Shown one piece after another: positions 10,776-21,432 of a stretch of 64,000 nt of DNA; position 1 is the first letter of the stretch, and the number at the start of each line of letters is the position of its first letter. This stretch comes from Sphagnum compactum (Eukaryota; Bryophyta; Sphagnopsida; Sphagnales): NCBI GenBank assembly GCA_965153455.1, contig OZ234493.1, positions 21,814,213 to 21,878,212 of the forward strand, in the 5' to 3' direction. The position numbers and the translations under genes were made by a program. The notes under the pieces are model-generated. The model was not told the DNA's origin. It searched no databases and was given only the letters and a program-made list of their open reading frames with translations.

Positions 10776-12600
10776 GCACCAAGAGAATTTATAATTCTCT
10801 AAACATTCATCATTGAACAAAAACCCAAAATGCAATACATACATGGCTCCTTTAAAATCAATGTTGTGACTTGGAATTCCCATTACAACACCCATATCAT
10901 GATATAAAATACCTACTATTCCAATGTACATAACGTATAATACTTGCATTATGAACCCATATACTAAAACAAGTTTTGGCAATACCACATTGAGCTATTA
11001 AACTTCCCATCATTGAAAATGTTCACATATGCAATACCCGTATTGTACCTTAAACCCATAGTGTCTGAAAACCCCATGTAGCAATACCCACATAATGATA
11101 ATTAATGCACACTGTTTGAGAGGTGCAAAATGCAATACCTACCTTAAGCCATAAAACCCACACTGGTTGTGGGTAGTCAATGCATTATTCGCAGATGGGT
11201 GTGAAAAAATAATCTACAAAGGGATATTGAATATGAAATATCCGTGTAAAGGTATAAAACCTTTATTTATGGTTGTATACTTAATGAAACTTGATGCCTT
11301 TTCTATATCCAATAACTAGGAAATGAAAAGAGGTTGAATTGTGAAAATATAAACAAATTCACAAAAGAAGTAACAAGAGACAAATGCATACCTTTAAGAA
11401 TAAAAGATGACAACGTTCCACCAAAGTTTATAGTCCCAATTGAAAACGCAACCTTAAAAAATCATAATTCGTACAAAAATGGGTTAGAAAATATTAAACT
11501 CTAGCAACTATGGAACATAGGAAACAAAGGAGATTCATAATTATGGTATAGATCTAAACAAGTGAAAAGATAAAAACCAATACAATGAACAAAATTTAAA
11601 ATATAAACCTTAGGTTCTGAAATATATGAACCAAATTCCTATACACTAAATAATAAAGCATAACCTTAAAAATCCAAATGATATTTTGCAAAACCCCATG
11701 TAGCAATACCCACATAATGATAATTAATGCACACTATTTAAGAGGAGCAAAATGCAATACCTGCCTTAAGCCATAAAACACACACTGGTTGTGGGTAGTC
11801 AATGCATTGTTCGCATATGAGTGTGAAAAAATAAACTACAAAGAGATATTGAATTCAAAATATCCATGTAAAAGTATAAAACCTTTATTTATGGTTGTAT
11901 ACTTCATGAAACTTGATGCCCTTTCTATATCCAATAACTAGGAAATGAAAAGAGGTTGAATTGTGAAAATAGAAACAAAAAAACAAAAAAAGTAACAAGA
12001 GACAAATGCATACCTTTAAAAGTAAAAGATGACAACGTTCCACCAAAGTTTGTAGTCCCAATTGAAAACGTAACCCTAAAAAATCATAATTCATACAAAA
12101 ATGGGTTAGAAAATATTAAACTCTAGCAACTATGGAACATAGGAAACAAAGGAGATTCATAATTATGGTATACATCTAAACAAGTGAAAATATCAAAAAC
12201 CAATACAATGAGCAAAATTTAGAGTATATGTGAACCAAATTCTTATACACTAAAGAATAAAGCATAACCCTAAAAATCCAAATGATATTTTTCCATAAGC
12301 CTCATTACAACCCTAATCATACAAACCCTAACAAAAACACGTCTTAGTGATATATGCCCTAAACCCAAAAAACTATACAAATTATATAATGCAAAATATG
12401 TTAATATTTAAAAACAATCAAATAAATTTCATACAAAACCAAAAGAGAAGATATGTCTTTTGCCTTTGTGTGGGCTTTTGTGTGATCTCTCCAACTTAAT
12501 TTTTTGCACTCTTTTTGAAGAAGATTTAGAATGCAATTGTACTACTTCACACATGTGTAAACCCTAAAAATTTCTCCCCAAATTTAGCCTACTTTAGATT
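10776..12600. repeat. Region upstream of the transposase: motif copies and a roughly 620-bp tandem duplication
   Basis: The block beginning CCCCATGTAGCAATACCCAC at about 11070 is repeated from about 11693. Each block holds AATGCAATACCTRCCTTAAG, GGTTGTGGGTAGTCAATG and a long AT-rich tail. Element 2 has the same two-unit structure at about 35632 and 36263. As this lies upstream of the first transposase exons, it may be promoter DNA. Confidence 0.7.
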
Positions 12601-13060
12601 AATTACTATACATTTGTGAAAACTTATTAATTAATTTATGTGTCTCAGCCCTAAACCTAAACCATAATCCAATAGTACATACTTATAATAATTACATGAA
12701 AAGAGTATTGTAATGTCCATTCAATAATAAATTAGGTAAACAAAATTTAGTAGGATTGAGGGGGGGGGGGTGGGGGTGGAAAAAATGAGTAGGTAGTTAA
12801 TTAGGTATTTGGCTATGTAAAAAACATAGATAGATAGGTAGTTAGGTAGATAGGCAAGTTAGTACATATGAAACAAATTACATTATCAAGGTGACTAGGT
12901 TTGTAAAATATTTATGTCAATAGGGTGGTTATGTATGTAGGGTAGGTTAAGTTAGTAGGGTATGTAATTAATAGGGTAGCTAGGTTAGTAGGGTAGGTGG
13001 TTAGTACAGTAGCTAGGTCAATAGGATAACTAGTTATTAGGTCAGTAGGGCATAATAAAT
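12601..13060. repeat. TAGG-rich degenerate simple repeat
   Basis: A G-run at about 12760 is followed by irregular GGTAGTTAGGTAGATAGG and GGTTAGTAGGGTAGGT units. Similar tracts occupy the right-hand part of all alpha elements (14320-14780, 37365-37730, 43965-44600). Confidence 0.6.
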
Positions 13061-13790
13061 AAGGTACAAAATGTAGGTATTGCATTTAGGGTAGGATCTT
13101 CGTATAAAGAAGGCTTAAACACCACATGCGTATTTTTGGTGTGACCCAAAATGCAAGTATTGCATTTAGGGTAGGATCTTCATATAAAGAAGCTTAAACC
13201 CTACATGCGTTCTTTCGGAGTGGCCCAAATTGCAGGTATTGCATTTAGGGTTGGGTTATTTCAAAGTGATTTTGCATATGCATATTGTGTTTAGGGCTAG
13301 GTCTTCACTTAAAGGTATCCAAACCATTTAGATGGGTTTTTTTTAAATGTGGGTATTGCATTTAGGCTTGTTTTTTCATTTCAACTTGAAATACCCAAAC
13401 TTATATTTACCTCTACCAACTGGAATTTTGGGGTTTCGTTGCAATACCTACACCCGTACTTACCTTTACTAACTAGAATTTTGAGGTATTACTTGCACTT
13501 GTATTTACTTTTACCAACTGGGATTTTGGGGCCTAATTATAATACCTGTATTTAACACTAATATTATTATTATCCTTGTGTTTTTGCATTTCACACTTTT
13601 TGTGTTTATTACTTGGAAACAATAATAAGCTTTGTGCCATATTAGACTTCATGTGTGTGTTGAATACATGATGTTCAAATAATTTGGGCTATGGTTTCCT
13701 CCATACAAAATTGATTCTAAAACAAAAATTTTAGTGCCAATGGCAACAATCTTGATTAGTAATTGAGACATTTATTAAAGTAAAATATTA
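13060..13790. repeat. Internal direct duplicate of 7255-8055
   Basis: The satellite, the inverted motif copies and the transposase 3' flank (TTACTTGGAAACAATAATAA through TTGATTAGTAATTGA) are repeated here in the same order, ending where the transposase 3' end would begin. Element 2 has no such second block before its right end. Confidence 0.75.
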
Positions 13791-14320
13791 GTTTTGAAAT
13801 ATATGAACCAAATTCCTATACATTAAATCATAAAGCATAACCCTACAAATCCAAATGATATTTTGCCATAAGCCTTATTACAACCCTAACTATACAAACC
13901 CTAACAAAAAAAAGATTTAGTGATATATGCCCTAAACCCAAAAAACTATACAAACTATACAAATCATATAATGCAAAATAAACAAATTTAAAAAAACATA
14001 GGAAAAAATTTAGAAACCAAAATTCAAAGGTTTTAAATTATAAATATTTATTAACTGAAAGAAAATATGTTAATCTTTAAAAATAATGAAATAAATTTCG
14101 TACAAAACCAAAAAAGAAAATATGTCTTTTACCTTTGTGTGATTTTTCCAACCTAAATTTTCCACTCTTTTTGAAGAAGGTATAAAATGCAATTGTATTA
14201 CTTCACATATGTGTAAACCTTAAAAATTTCCCCCCAAATTTAGCTTACTTTAAATTAATTACTATACATTTATGAAAAACTTATCAATTAATTTATGTGT
14301 CTCAACCCTAAACCTAATGG
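13791..14320. other. AT-rich non-coding DNA of element 1
   Basis: Resembles 12230-12650 and 43250-43760 (CATAACCCTAMAAATCCAAA and similar). No gene seen. Confidence 0.45.
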
Positions 14321-14976
14321 TTAAGTTAGTAGGGTATGTAATTAATAGAGTGGCTAGGTTAGTAGGGTAGGTGGTTAGTACAGTAGCTTGGTTAGTGGTG
14401 TGACCCAAAATGCAAGTATTGCATTTAGGGTATGATCTTCATATAAAGATGCTTAAACCCCACATGCGTACTTTCGAAATGGCCCAAAATGCAGGTATTG
14501 CAATTAGGGTAGGGTCTTTGTATAAAGAAAGCTTGAACCCCACATGCGTACTTTCGAAATGGCCCAAAATGCAAGTATTGCATTTAGGGTAAGGTTTTTA
14601 GGGTAGGGTATGTAATTGATAGGGTAGCTAGGTTAGTAGGGTAGGTGGTTAGTACAGTAGCTAGGTCAATAGGATAACTAGGTATTAGGGTAGCTGTGTC
14701 AGTAGGGGATAATAAATAAGGTACCAAGGTTGGTGCAGTACTTATGAAGGTAGAAAAGTGAGCAGGGTAGAAAAGTGAGCAAGGTAGCTATGTGTGAGGT
14801 CAGGTCCAGGGAAAAACGACCAAGAACCAAAAAAAAAAGTACAATGGTCAGTAGCAAAAAGAAATGGACTGTCATGAACCCCATCCGGCTCCGAATGAAA
14901 AAATGCAAGGCATCCAGTGGACAGAACGGCCAACTGGTGCATTGGTGGCTGCTGGTTCACTCTGGCCCCTCAGGTG
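14320..14976. repeat. Subterminal repeats, right TIR and right TSD of element 1
   Basis: TAGG-rich tract, three 76-bp satellite units (about 14400-14600), a second TAGG tract, a unique subterminal stretch from about 14790, the TIR at 14931-14967 and the 9-bp target-site duplication at 14968-14976. Confidence 0.85.
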
Positions 14977-15890
14977 AATTTCTTAAACAGAAAAACATCA
15001 GAGATAAGAAGAGGTGTGGTAATGAACTGTTAGGACAATTGAAATGTGGAACCTTCCACACATATGCATGCCATCTCCTATAGCTAGGATATTATAGGGA
15101 GCTCTTTATCAATGAAGAAAGAATCAGTGTTGGCCGATTCTAGTTACCGGGTTACCTGGATCCTGGGTTTTTAATTTGGAATTTTTTTTACAACTGGAAC
15201 CAAAATGGGAACCAGTCAGCAACAAGAACCAAAACTGGGAACCGGCATTCAGTTAGAACCGGACCTAGAACCAGAACTGACCCCAAAACGCATTGCATAT
15301 AATTTTGGTTCTTCACTTTTTAAACTTTAAAATTCAAGCTTTCAAGTTGTTTTTCCCCCTTTCTGACTGAGGTTAGACAGGTTATTAGTTTGAGAAAAAC
15401 ATGGTGGATCAGAATAATAACAGCATCAATTTTTGAATAATAATTTGGGCTGGGCATGGGGTAGCACTAGGCATGTAGATCTTACTTCTGGAAAATGTCT
15501 CAAGTATGCAATTTTTAGAAAAAGAAAATTATTTATTTTATATATGGTCACATTCCATTGGTGGTTCAGTGCTACTAACTAGGAGAAAATAAGTTTTAGA
15601 CTCTGTGCAGGTATGTAAAACTAGATCTGATTTAGAACTGGACTCAGTTAAGGATTTATTTATTAAGAACTGTCCTGAAATGTGAAGAACTGGGTCTGGA
15701 ACTGGAGGTTCTATAATATATCCTTTAAAATCCCTGAACCACAACCTGGGGTTCTTTCACAAAAGAAAAATTGTAGGTTGGGAACCAGGCCCAGAGGTTC
15801 TCTTCAAAACTAAGAACCACCCAACACAAAAAATAACAAATGAGGGATGTTAAGCGTGCAAAACATTCGTTATAGGCGTGTATGTAATAA
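14977..15890. repeat. Host segmental duplication, copy A, middle part
   Basis: Continues the host sequence broken by element 1: AATTTCTTAAACAGAAAAAC here matches the same string at 45967. The block has GGAACC/AACCGG-rich degenerate repeats (about 15140-15290 and 15600-15800). No gene recognised. Confidence 0.75.
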
Positions 15891-16294
15891 GAGCATCTCC
15901 ACTCCAAAATTGTAAACAATTCATTTGTGTTAAAATAGAATAGTGTTCAATGATCACTGTCCCCACCCACAAACGTCATAAAAGTCCCTTTAAACAGTCA
16001 AAATCATTTATATCTTTACATCTGGACGAGTAATTGTCACAGTCCAAATCCATAGTAGAAAAAAGATTTTAAAGGGGTTAAAATGACCATTTTTGAAACA
16101 GTCAAAATCATTTATATCTTTACATCTGGACGAGTAATTGTCACTGTCCAAATCCATCGTAGCAAAAAGATTTTAAAGGGGTTAAAATGACCATTGCAAA
16201 ATGGACATCAATACAGTAGCGGAGCAGGATTCACAACATCCCACTGCAAGATTTAATCAAAAGGGGTGTTTGCAAGTGTGGGGTGGAGATGCTC
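15891..16294. mobile_element. PIF/Harbinger-type MITE, 404 bp
   Basis: The ends read GAGCATCTCCAC at 15891 and GTGGAGATGCTC at 16294, with imperfect inverted repeats extending to about 28 bp. They are flanked by the 3-bp duplication TAA (15888-15890 and 16295-16297), the target preference of PIF/Harbinger elements. Internally a roughly 100-bp segment (AACAGTCAAAATCATTTATA to AAAGGGGTTAAAATGACCAT) is tandemly duplicated. Copy B lacks the insert. No coding capacity. Confidence 0.85.
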
Positions 16295-16297
16295 TAA

Positions 16298-16698
16298 GGA
16301 CATCACACAGAAAATTCTCTAAAATATGGCATATCACACCTGATAATTGCCCATCAAATACTAAATCAAAATTTCGCCTGGTTTTTATTACTGTTTCTGT
16401 CGCCATGCTATCTAGTCCACACGGTGTGGTTTTTCCTCCATTCAAGAGTCATCGGTATGGCATCTTGTCCATGCCGTATGGTTTTCCCTCCTGTCAAGAG
16501 TGGGGTAAGGTGTAATGAGTAAAAGTCTGAAATAAAGGCTGGCTCTTACATATACACAGTTTCTGAGACTTCCTTGCTGCTTTCCTTGTACTGTCACAGT
16601 CTACAATTCCTCCCATCTTCGGCAATAGTACACTCTGCAACTTGTTGACTTGTGCGCCCATTATGGAGCTCTTTGACAGAAATGCTCTGAACCTGCAG
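16298..16698 (+). promoter_or_regulatory. Orphan copy of the 5' region of the pseudokinase gene
   Basis: GGACATCACACAGAAAATTC onward matches 46885-47250, which lies about 0.9 kb upstream of the start codon of the intact gene. The copy stops at CTGCAG (16698), where element 2 begins, so it has no coding region behind it. Whether it still drives transcription cannot be told from sequence. Confidence 0.5.
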
Positions 16699-16738
16699 GG
16701 CCGGAGTGCCCCAGCCCCCATAACTGCACCAGTTCCGT

Positions 16739-16764
16739 TTGGGATGAACTTGAGTTCATCCCAA
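16739..16764. repeat. Subterminal palindrome in element 2
   Basis: TTGGGATGAACT and AGTTCATCCCAA, 12-bp perfect arms with a 2-bp spacer, about 40 bp inside the left end. Elements 1 and 3 have only a GCGGAT(G/A)AAC-like remnant at the corresponding place. Confidence 0.7.
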
Positions 16765-17430
16765 TTATTGGATCTCCTGCAGGCATTGAGGTTGGGTCAC
16801 TTTTTCTTCTTTTTTCTCCCTCACTTACCTCAAGGCTACCCATAAAAAAAACTTATTTGGCTGCCCAAGCATTTCAAACCCCAACTACCTACCTGACTTT
16901 TGCATCTACTTACCTCCGCCACGTCAAAAACCCTAAACCTCGTCGCCACTCAAACCTTGCCGTTGTAGTTTATAGGAGGAGAGGAACATTGTTGTAGCTA
17001 GAACTTGAGCGTAGCCAAGATAGGAGCCAGAACTTGAGTGTGAATGTAGTCATTGTTTCAAGGAAAGGTCATTGTTGTAATTTGGTTTTGGAGCAAATGA
17101 GTTGTTAAATGATTAGGAACCAAGTGTTGCTACAACATAGCAACTTAATATTGCTACAACATTGGAGTGCAACAAAATGTTGCTACAAAATCAAAGTGCA
17201 AGGAAGATGGTGTTACAAAAGACAGTGCTAGAGCAATGCTTGAAAAAACGTTGCTAAAGACAGTGCAACAAAAGATGTTGCTGAAACGCTGTTATAAAAA
17301 ACATTGTTAAACTGTTGTTGCAGAAGATGCTACCCTAGAAAACAACCTCTGCATTTGTGGCAAGTAAATGTACAACAACCCTTTTTTTTTTCTTTTTTTT
17401 TCTTTCTGGTCTATGTCCCCTTGCAAAAAA
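16765..17430. other. Subterminal region of diverged MULE half
   Basis: CT-rich leader-like DNA to about 16960, then AT-rich DNA with repeated variants of GTTGCTACAACA and GTGCAACAAAA (17120-17340). No gene recognised. Confidence 0.4.
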
Positions 17431-18700
17431 GATGATTATGAGCGTTGCGTTCGACATCACCTTCTAGTCTTCTTATGAAACCAGGGCAGAAAACAATGAC
17501 AAGTGCAACATTCGTTGTCATCTTCTAGTCTTCTTATGAAACCAGGGCAAAAGATAAAGACAAATGTACTTCATCATCATTTTCTACATTTTTTTCTTGC
17601 ATTGCAGAAGATGACAATGAGTTGAAAGGTTCGTCATCATCTTCCGTTGGTTTATTTTGGGTTGTAAAAAATGACAACGAGCCTCATGGCTCGTCGTCGT
17701 CTCTTGGTTTTTTTCCTTGTTGTCTTATAGTAGTATATTTGGACTAGTATTTTGGAGTTTGCATTGAGGCATTTGATCCAAGGAAACATTCCTCTAAATT
17801 CACAATTAGTGCATGACTTTATTATGTAACGACAAGAAAATAAAATAATAATGGTTTCATTGACAAACAATTTGTGAATGCCAAATGTCTTCTGCAAGAA
17901 ATCAAGGAAGTGGGAAGTAGGTAAGGAAGTTAAAAATGAAAACATTCTAAAAATGTGATCCATGAGGAGAGAGTTTGGTAGCTTACTATAGTGATGTTCC
18001 TTCAGCCTAGACCCCATTGCTGCTTGCTTTTGGATTAGAGCTGGAAAGAAGGACCACCCCTTGTCTCTATGTGTGTGGGCATTAAGGAGCAGCCAACCAA
18101 GTGTTTTATATTTACAAAAGATGATGACGAACCTCCCGGCTCGTCTTTTGTGTTTTCTTCTTCAATTACAGAAGACAACGACAAGCCAAAAGGCTCATCG
18201 TCGTCTTGTGGTTTTTTTTTTGGGTTGTAGAAAATGATGACAAGCCTCCTGGCTCATTGTCATCTTATGGGTTTTTTTCTTGGGTTAAAAAAGACGACGA
18301 CAAGCCTCCCAATTCATTATCACCTTGTGGTTTTTTTTCTTTGGGTTGCAAAAGATGATGACAAATTACAAAGCTCATCATCGACTTGTTTTTCTTGAGT
18401 TGCACAAGACGACCAGGAGCCTCTCGGCTCATCGTTGTTTTGTGCTAATTTTTCTTCAATGGCAAAAAACGATAACGAACCGGGAGCTCATTGTCATCTT
18501 GTGGTTTTTTTTCTTGGGTTGCAAAAGATGACAACAAGCTAGGAAGTTGCTCATCATCTTCTGCTTATTTTTTTGAGTTGCACAAGATGATGACAAGCCT
18601 CTCGACTCATCATCTTGTGCTAGTTTTTCTTAGGTTGCAAAAAATGATGATGAGCCGAGAAGTTCATCATTGTTTAGTGCATTTTTTTCGTTGTTACACA
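17430..18700. repeat. Hairpin array of the diverged MULE half (AAGATGACGACGAGCC / GGCTCGTCGTCGTCTT)
   Basis: About ten units, each with a RAAGATGACGACAAGCCT-like arm, a few bases, then its complement CGGCTCATCGTCGTCTTGTG-like arm and a T-rich spacer with GGGTTGCAAAA. The sequence differs from the array in elements 1 and 3 but the architecture and position are the same. A non-repetitive block interrupts it at about 17740-18110. Confidence 0.8.
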
Positions 18701-19230
18701 CAAAGGCGCCACATGTCATGCCCAAGAATTAATGTAATTATTATTTTTTTAAATTATTAAAAATAATAATATAAATGAATTAAATGTAGATAATTAGTCA
18801 ATATAACCAAATATTTATAATAAATATAAATGTAATAATTTAGTTTTATGATTATTATATTAATTAAATTGAATATAATGAAGAATATAAATACAATAAT
18901 TAGATTTTATAATTAGATTATATTAATTAATTTTAATCAAAAGTAATACTTCTAAATTGCAGGCATCTAAGCCTTGAAATATAATGAACAATATTTATTA
19001 TTATCAATAGTAGGAACATTTAATTTTGCAATTTTTCTTGCTACAAGTTGTTTTTCTATAAAAAAGTTGTAGCAGGTTGGAAAAAATAAGTTATTATTCA
19101 TTTTTATATGTTGTTTGTAATTGTTTGTTTAAGGGAGCTTGAAGTTCCTCAACAGTGGTGGCAATCATCACTATTGGGGAGATTCAAAGTTTTTTTTTTT
19201 TTGGATTGATTGTTGTTTAAAGATTTGAGT
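18701..19230. other. AT-rich stretch, no gene
   Basis: Runs of TAATTATTATT and AAATTATTAAAAATAATAAT, then a gene-leader-like part ending before the ATG at about 19244. Nothing else seen. Confidence 0.4.
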
Positions 19231-19243
19231 GCTTTTGTTGTAA

Positions 19244-20670
19244 GATGGCACGTCCCCGAAAAAAACTTCAACGCTAAGGAAAGGTGACTATTGATAATTA
19301 ACAACAAATGAATGTTGTAGCAAATGAGGCATAGTTATGACATTCTTGGTGCGAGAATGTTATGGAAGCCCAAATAAGCAAGAATTTTAACGAATTTTAT
19401 AGATCAACCACTGTAATTTGGTAAACATTCGCGGGTCAAGAATGTTTTGACAAGGTGCTAAATGAAGAATTTTAAAGAATTTTAATGTGCAAAATGAAGA
19501 ATGTCATCACTAGGAAATGAGGAAGAAAGTGAAGTGAAACAAAGAATTATCATCTATACTCCTATTTTTGATGGTAAACCCTAAACCCATTCCTATTCTT
19601 GAAAGTAATTTTTTTGTGATAGATGATATGTTTCACATGATAGGGTTTAAAAGAGTGTCATGTAACACATTGTGAATAAAAAATCCCAATCCAAACTATA
19701 AACCCCATCTTCGTTCTCTATTTGAAAATGGGGATGGAGTTTTTTTTTGCCCATTTTTTTCCAAGAAATATCCTCATCATTTTAAGGGTTTACTTGCTAG
19801 CCTATTTGTAATGCCCTCCTTGTATTAGGGTTTTCTTGTTAGTTTTTAATACTTTCATATTTTTAAAGTTCTTTTGTTGGTTTATTTGTAATACCTTCAT
19901 ATTTTGTAAGATTTTCTTACTAGTCTGTTTGCAATACCTTCATATTTTGTAAGGTTTTATTGCTCCCATATTTGCAATACTTTCATCAATCTCAAGGATT
20001 ATTTGCTGGTTTGATTTTAAATGTTGTTCTTGTAGGGGTTCTGGTGGCTTCACATGAAAGTGATCAAGTAGAAATACCAGCAAGTCATGCAATGGAAGAT
20101 GCAAATTGGGTTCACGAAGGGTCGAGGTGGAAATGCAAGATCAATGGATGCACCGACACTTATGTGGCTAAATGGTTGTTTTGTCAACATTTGGACAACA
20201 AACACAGGCTTCGCATGGAGGTAGGCAAATATGGTTGTTTTTCTATTCATGTTGGGGGACCAAAACAACAAAATCACCATGTTATGAATGTTTGAATTTT
20301 GAACAATCACATCCAAGGCAAAAACGAAATGAAAATAAGGCCTTTGATCGAATGGAGAAAAAAATGGAATCAAAGTGGGATGAACTCCAAGCCCAAGCCC
20401 AACAAATGGAACAGGTTAAATGGCCTTTGTTGGTATGTTTAGCCTCCAAGATCTTGTTGGGCATCATTGCGATTCCTGCATGAGGGGTGGAGTGCATGGG
20501 TGCACCTTGAAATGGATGAGAACCCTGTTAAGATAATTGAAAGAAGCAAAATTACCTATGTAAAGCCTTTAAAAGTTGCATGGGGTGCTCGGAATCAAAC
20601 ATTGGAGTCTAATAAGCGTAACTTAGCCCAAGAAATGGGTACAATTTCAAAATCACTCATGGGTGGTATA
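19244..20670 (+). pseudogene. Diverged MULE accessory gene, C2H2-finger protein (element 2, left half)
   Basis: An ORF A counterpart starts ATGGCACGTCCCCG (about 19244; MARPRKKLQR then stop). The ORF B counterpart starts after the acceptor at about 20038 and has the finger KWKCKINGCTDTYVAKWLF (C-X4-C-X12-H-X4-H, about 20130-20200), a frameshift and stops near 20295-20450, then a segment ending YVKPLKVAWGARNQTLESNK (about 20550-20610). The last part aligns with YARQLKTAWDVKNWDRESSK of element 1. Nucleotide similarity to the alpha copies is low while finger spacing and the LKxAW block are kept, which points to past selection on protein. Motif variants (TTTGCAATACCTTCATATTT) lie in its intron at about 19890-19990. 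Confidence 0.65.
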
Positions 20671-20671
20671 T

Positions 20672-21107
20672 TTCCTGACGCGCTCCCAAGTTCCTAGTTA
20701 AACCCAAAATGGGTCTAAGTTACTCAAATAGCGGAATTGTGAGGAACTCGGGGCACACTCCCAGCTCTCAACACTAAAAGGGGTAGAGGGGCGTGCTGAA
20801 GCTCCGGGATGGGACTAAAAAGAGTGACAAGCTTTTAATTACTCATTCGCATCTGCATCGAACCAACCAACAAGTTGGTTAGATCACTTTCTGGAGCACT
20901 TTTAGTGCTAGGACAAGCCACGGGCAACTCTGGACTCACAAGACTCACCACGGCCCGAACTCGAGGGAAGCCACCACCTTCCCCCATATAGTATTCTCTG
21001 CACCTCTCCGCGGCACCTACATCCGAATGGCTTTTTGTCCCGAGACTCCCAAGGAGGAATCCCGAAACTGTCTCGGTTTGGACTCCCGCAACTTTACCCG
21101 CAACTTA
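20672..21107. other. GC-rich filler at the chimeric junction
   Basis: About 435 bp with clearly higher GC than both sides, beginning near TGACGCGCTCCCAAG and ending CCCGCAACTTA. To its left is the diverged accessory gene at an exon end; to its right the alpha sequence starts in the last codons of ORF A. No ORF, tRNA or known repeat is recognised. It may be a fragment of another element such as a solo LTR, or filler captured during end joining. Confidence 0.6.
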
Positions 21108-21432
21108 TGTTGTTGCATCAGATCAAGAAATTGGTGAGCAAAATGGTGCTCTATCATAATTGAAACACAAGAATAACAGTTTGGTATAGATTGTTTTAGA
21201 ATTTATGGACATCAGATTAAATAAAGATTCAAAAAATTATACAAATTTCTTGAAGTTTAATTATATCCGCACCTTCCATCATTTGTTGGAAGGAGTGGGA
21301 TTTTTTTTATCAAATTTTTTTTATTGCAATACCTAAAAACAATTCATGTTTATAGGAGTAGTATGTGATTGTGTGATTTTATGTTTTGTAATACCTACGT
21401 TCTGTTTTTTGAACTCTCATTTTTTGGTTTAG
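21108..21432. other. End of alpha ORF A and following intron-like DNA
   Basis: The first 60 bases read VVASDQEIGEQNGALS-like, matching the end of ORF A in element 1; the rest of ORF A is missing. Then comes the same AT-rich 270-bp spacer as 4016-4288, including TTGGAAGG next to CCTTCCATCAT. Confidence 0.6.

Larger units (their letters stand above)
2198..14967. mobile_element. MULE element 1 (12,770 bp, two convergent genes, subfamily alpha)
   Basis: A complete Mutator-like element. Terminal inverted repeats of 37 bp lie at 2198-2234 and 14931-14967 with two mismatches (start GGCTGGAGTGAACCAGCAGC). They are flanked by a perfect 9-bp target-site duplication, CCTCAGGTG, at 2189-2197 and 14968-14976; nine bases is the classic Mutator length. 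The paralogous unfilled site is at about 45958-45966. Inside, in order: hairpin array, small basic ORF (+), C2H2-finger gene (+), motif-rich non-coding DNA, SWIM-MULE transposase (-), motif-rich DNA and a TAGG-rich stretch. Both large genes carry nonsense codons, so this copy is not autonomous now. Confidence 0.93.

Noticed and set aside
20672-21107. Filler as plastid or mitochondrial DNA
   Set aside because: I recognise no organelle gene in it; composition alone is not evidence. Left as unknown.
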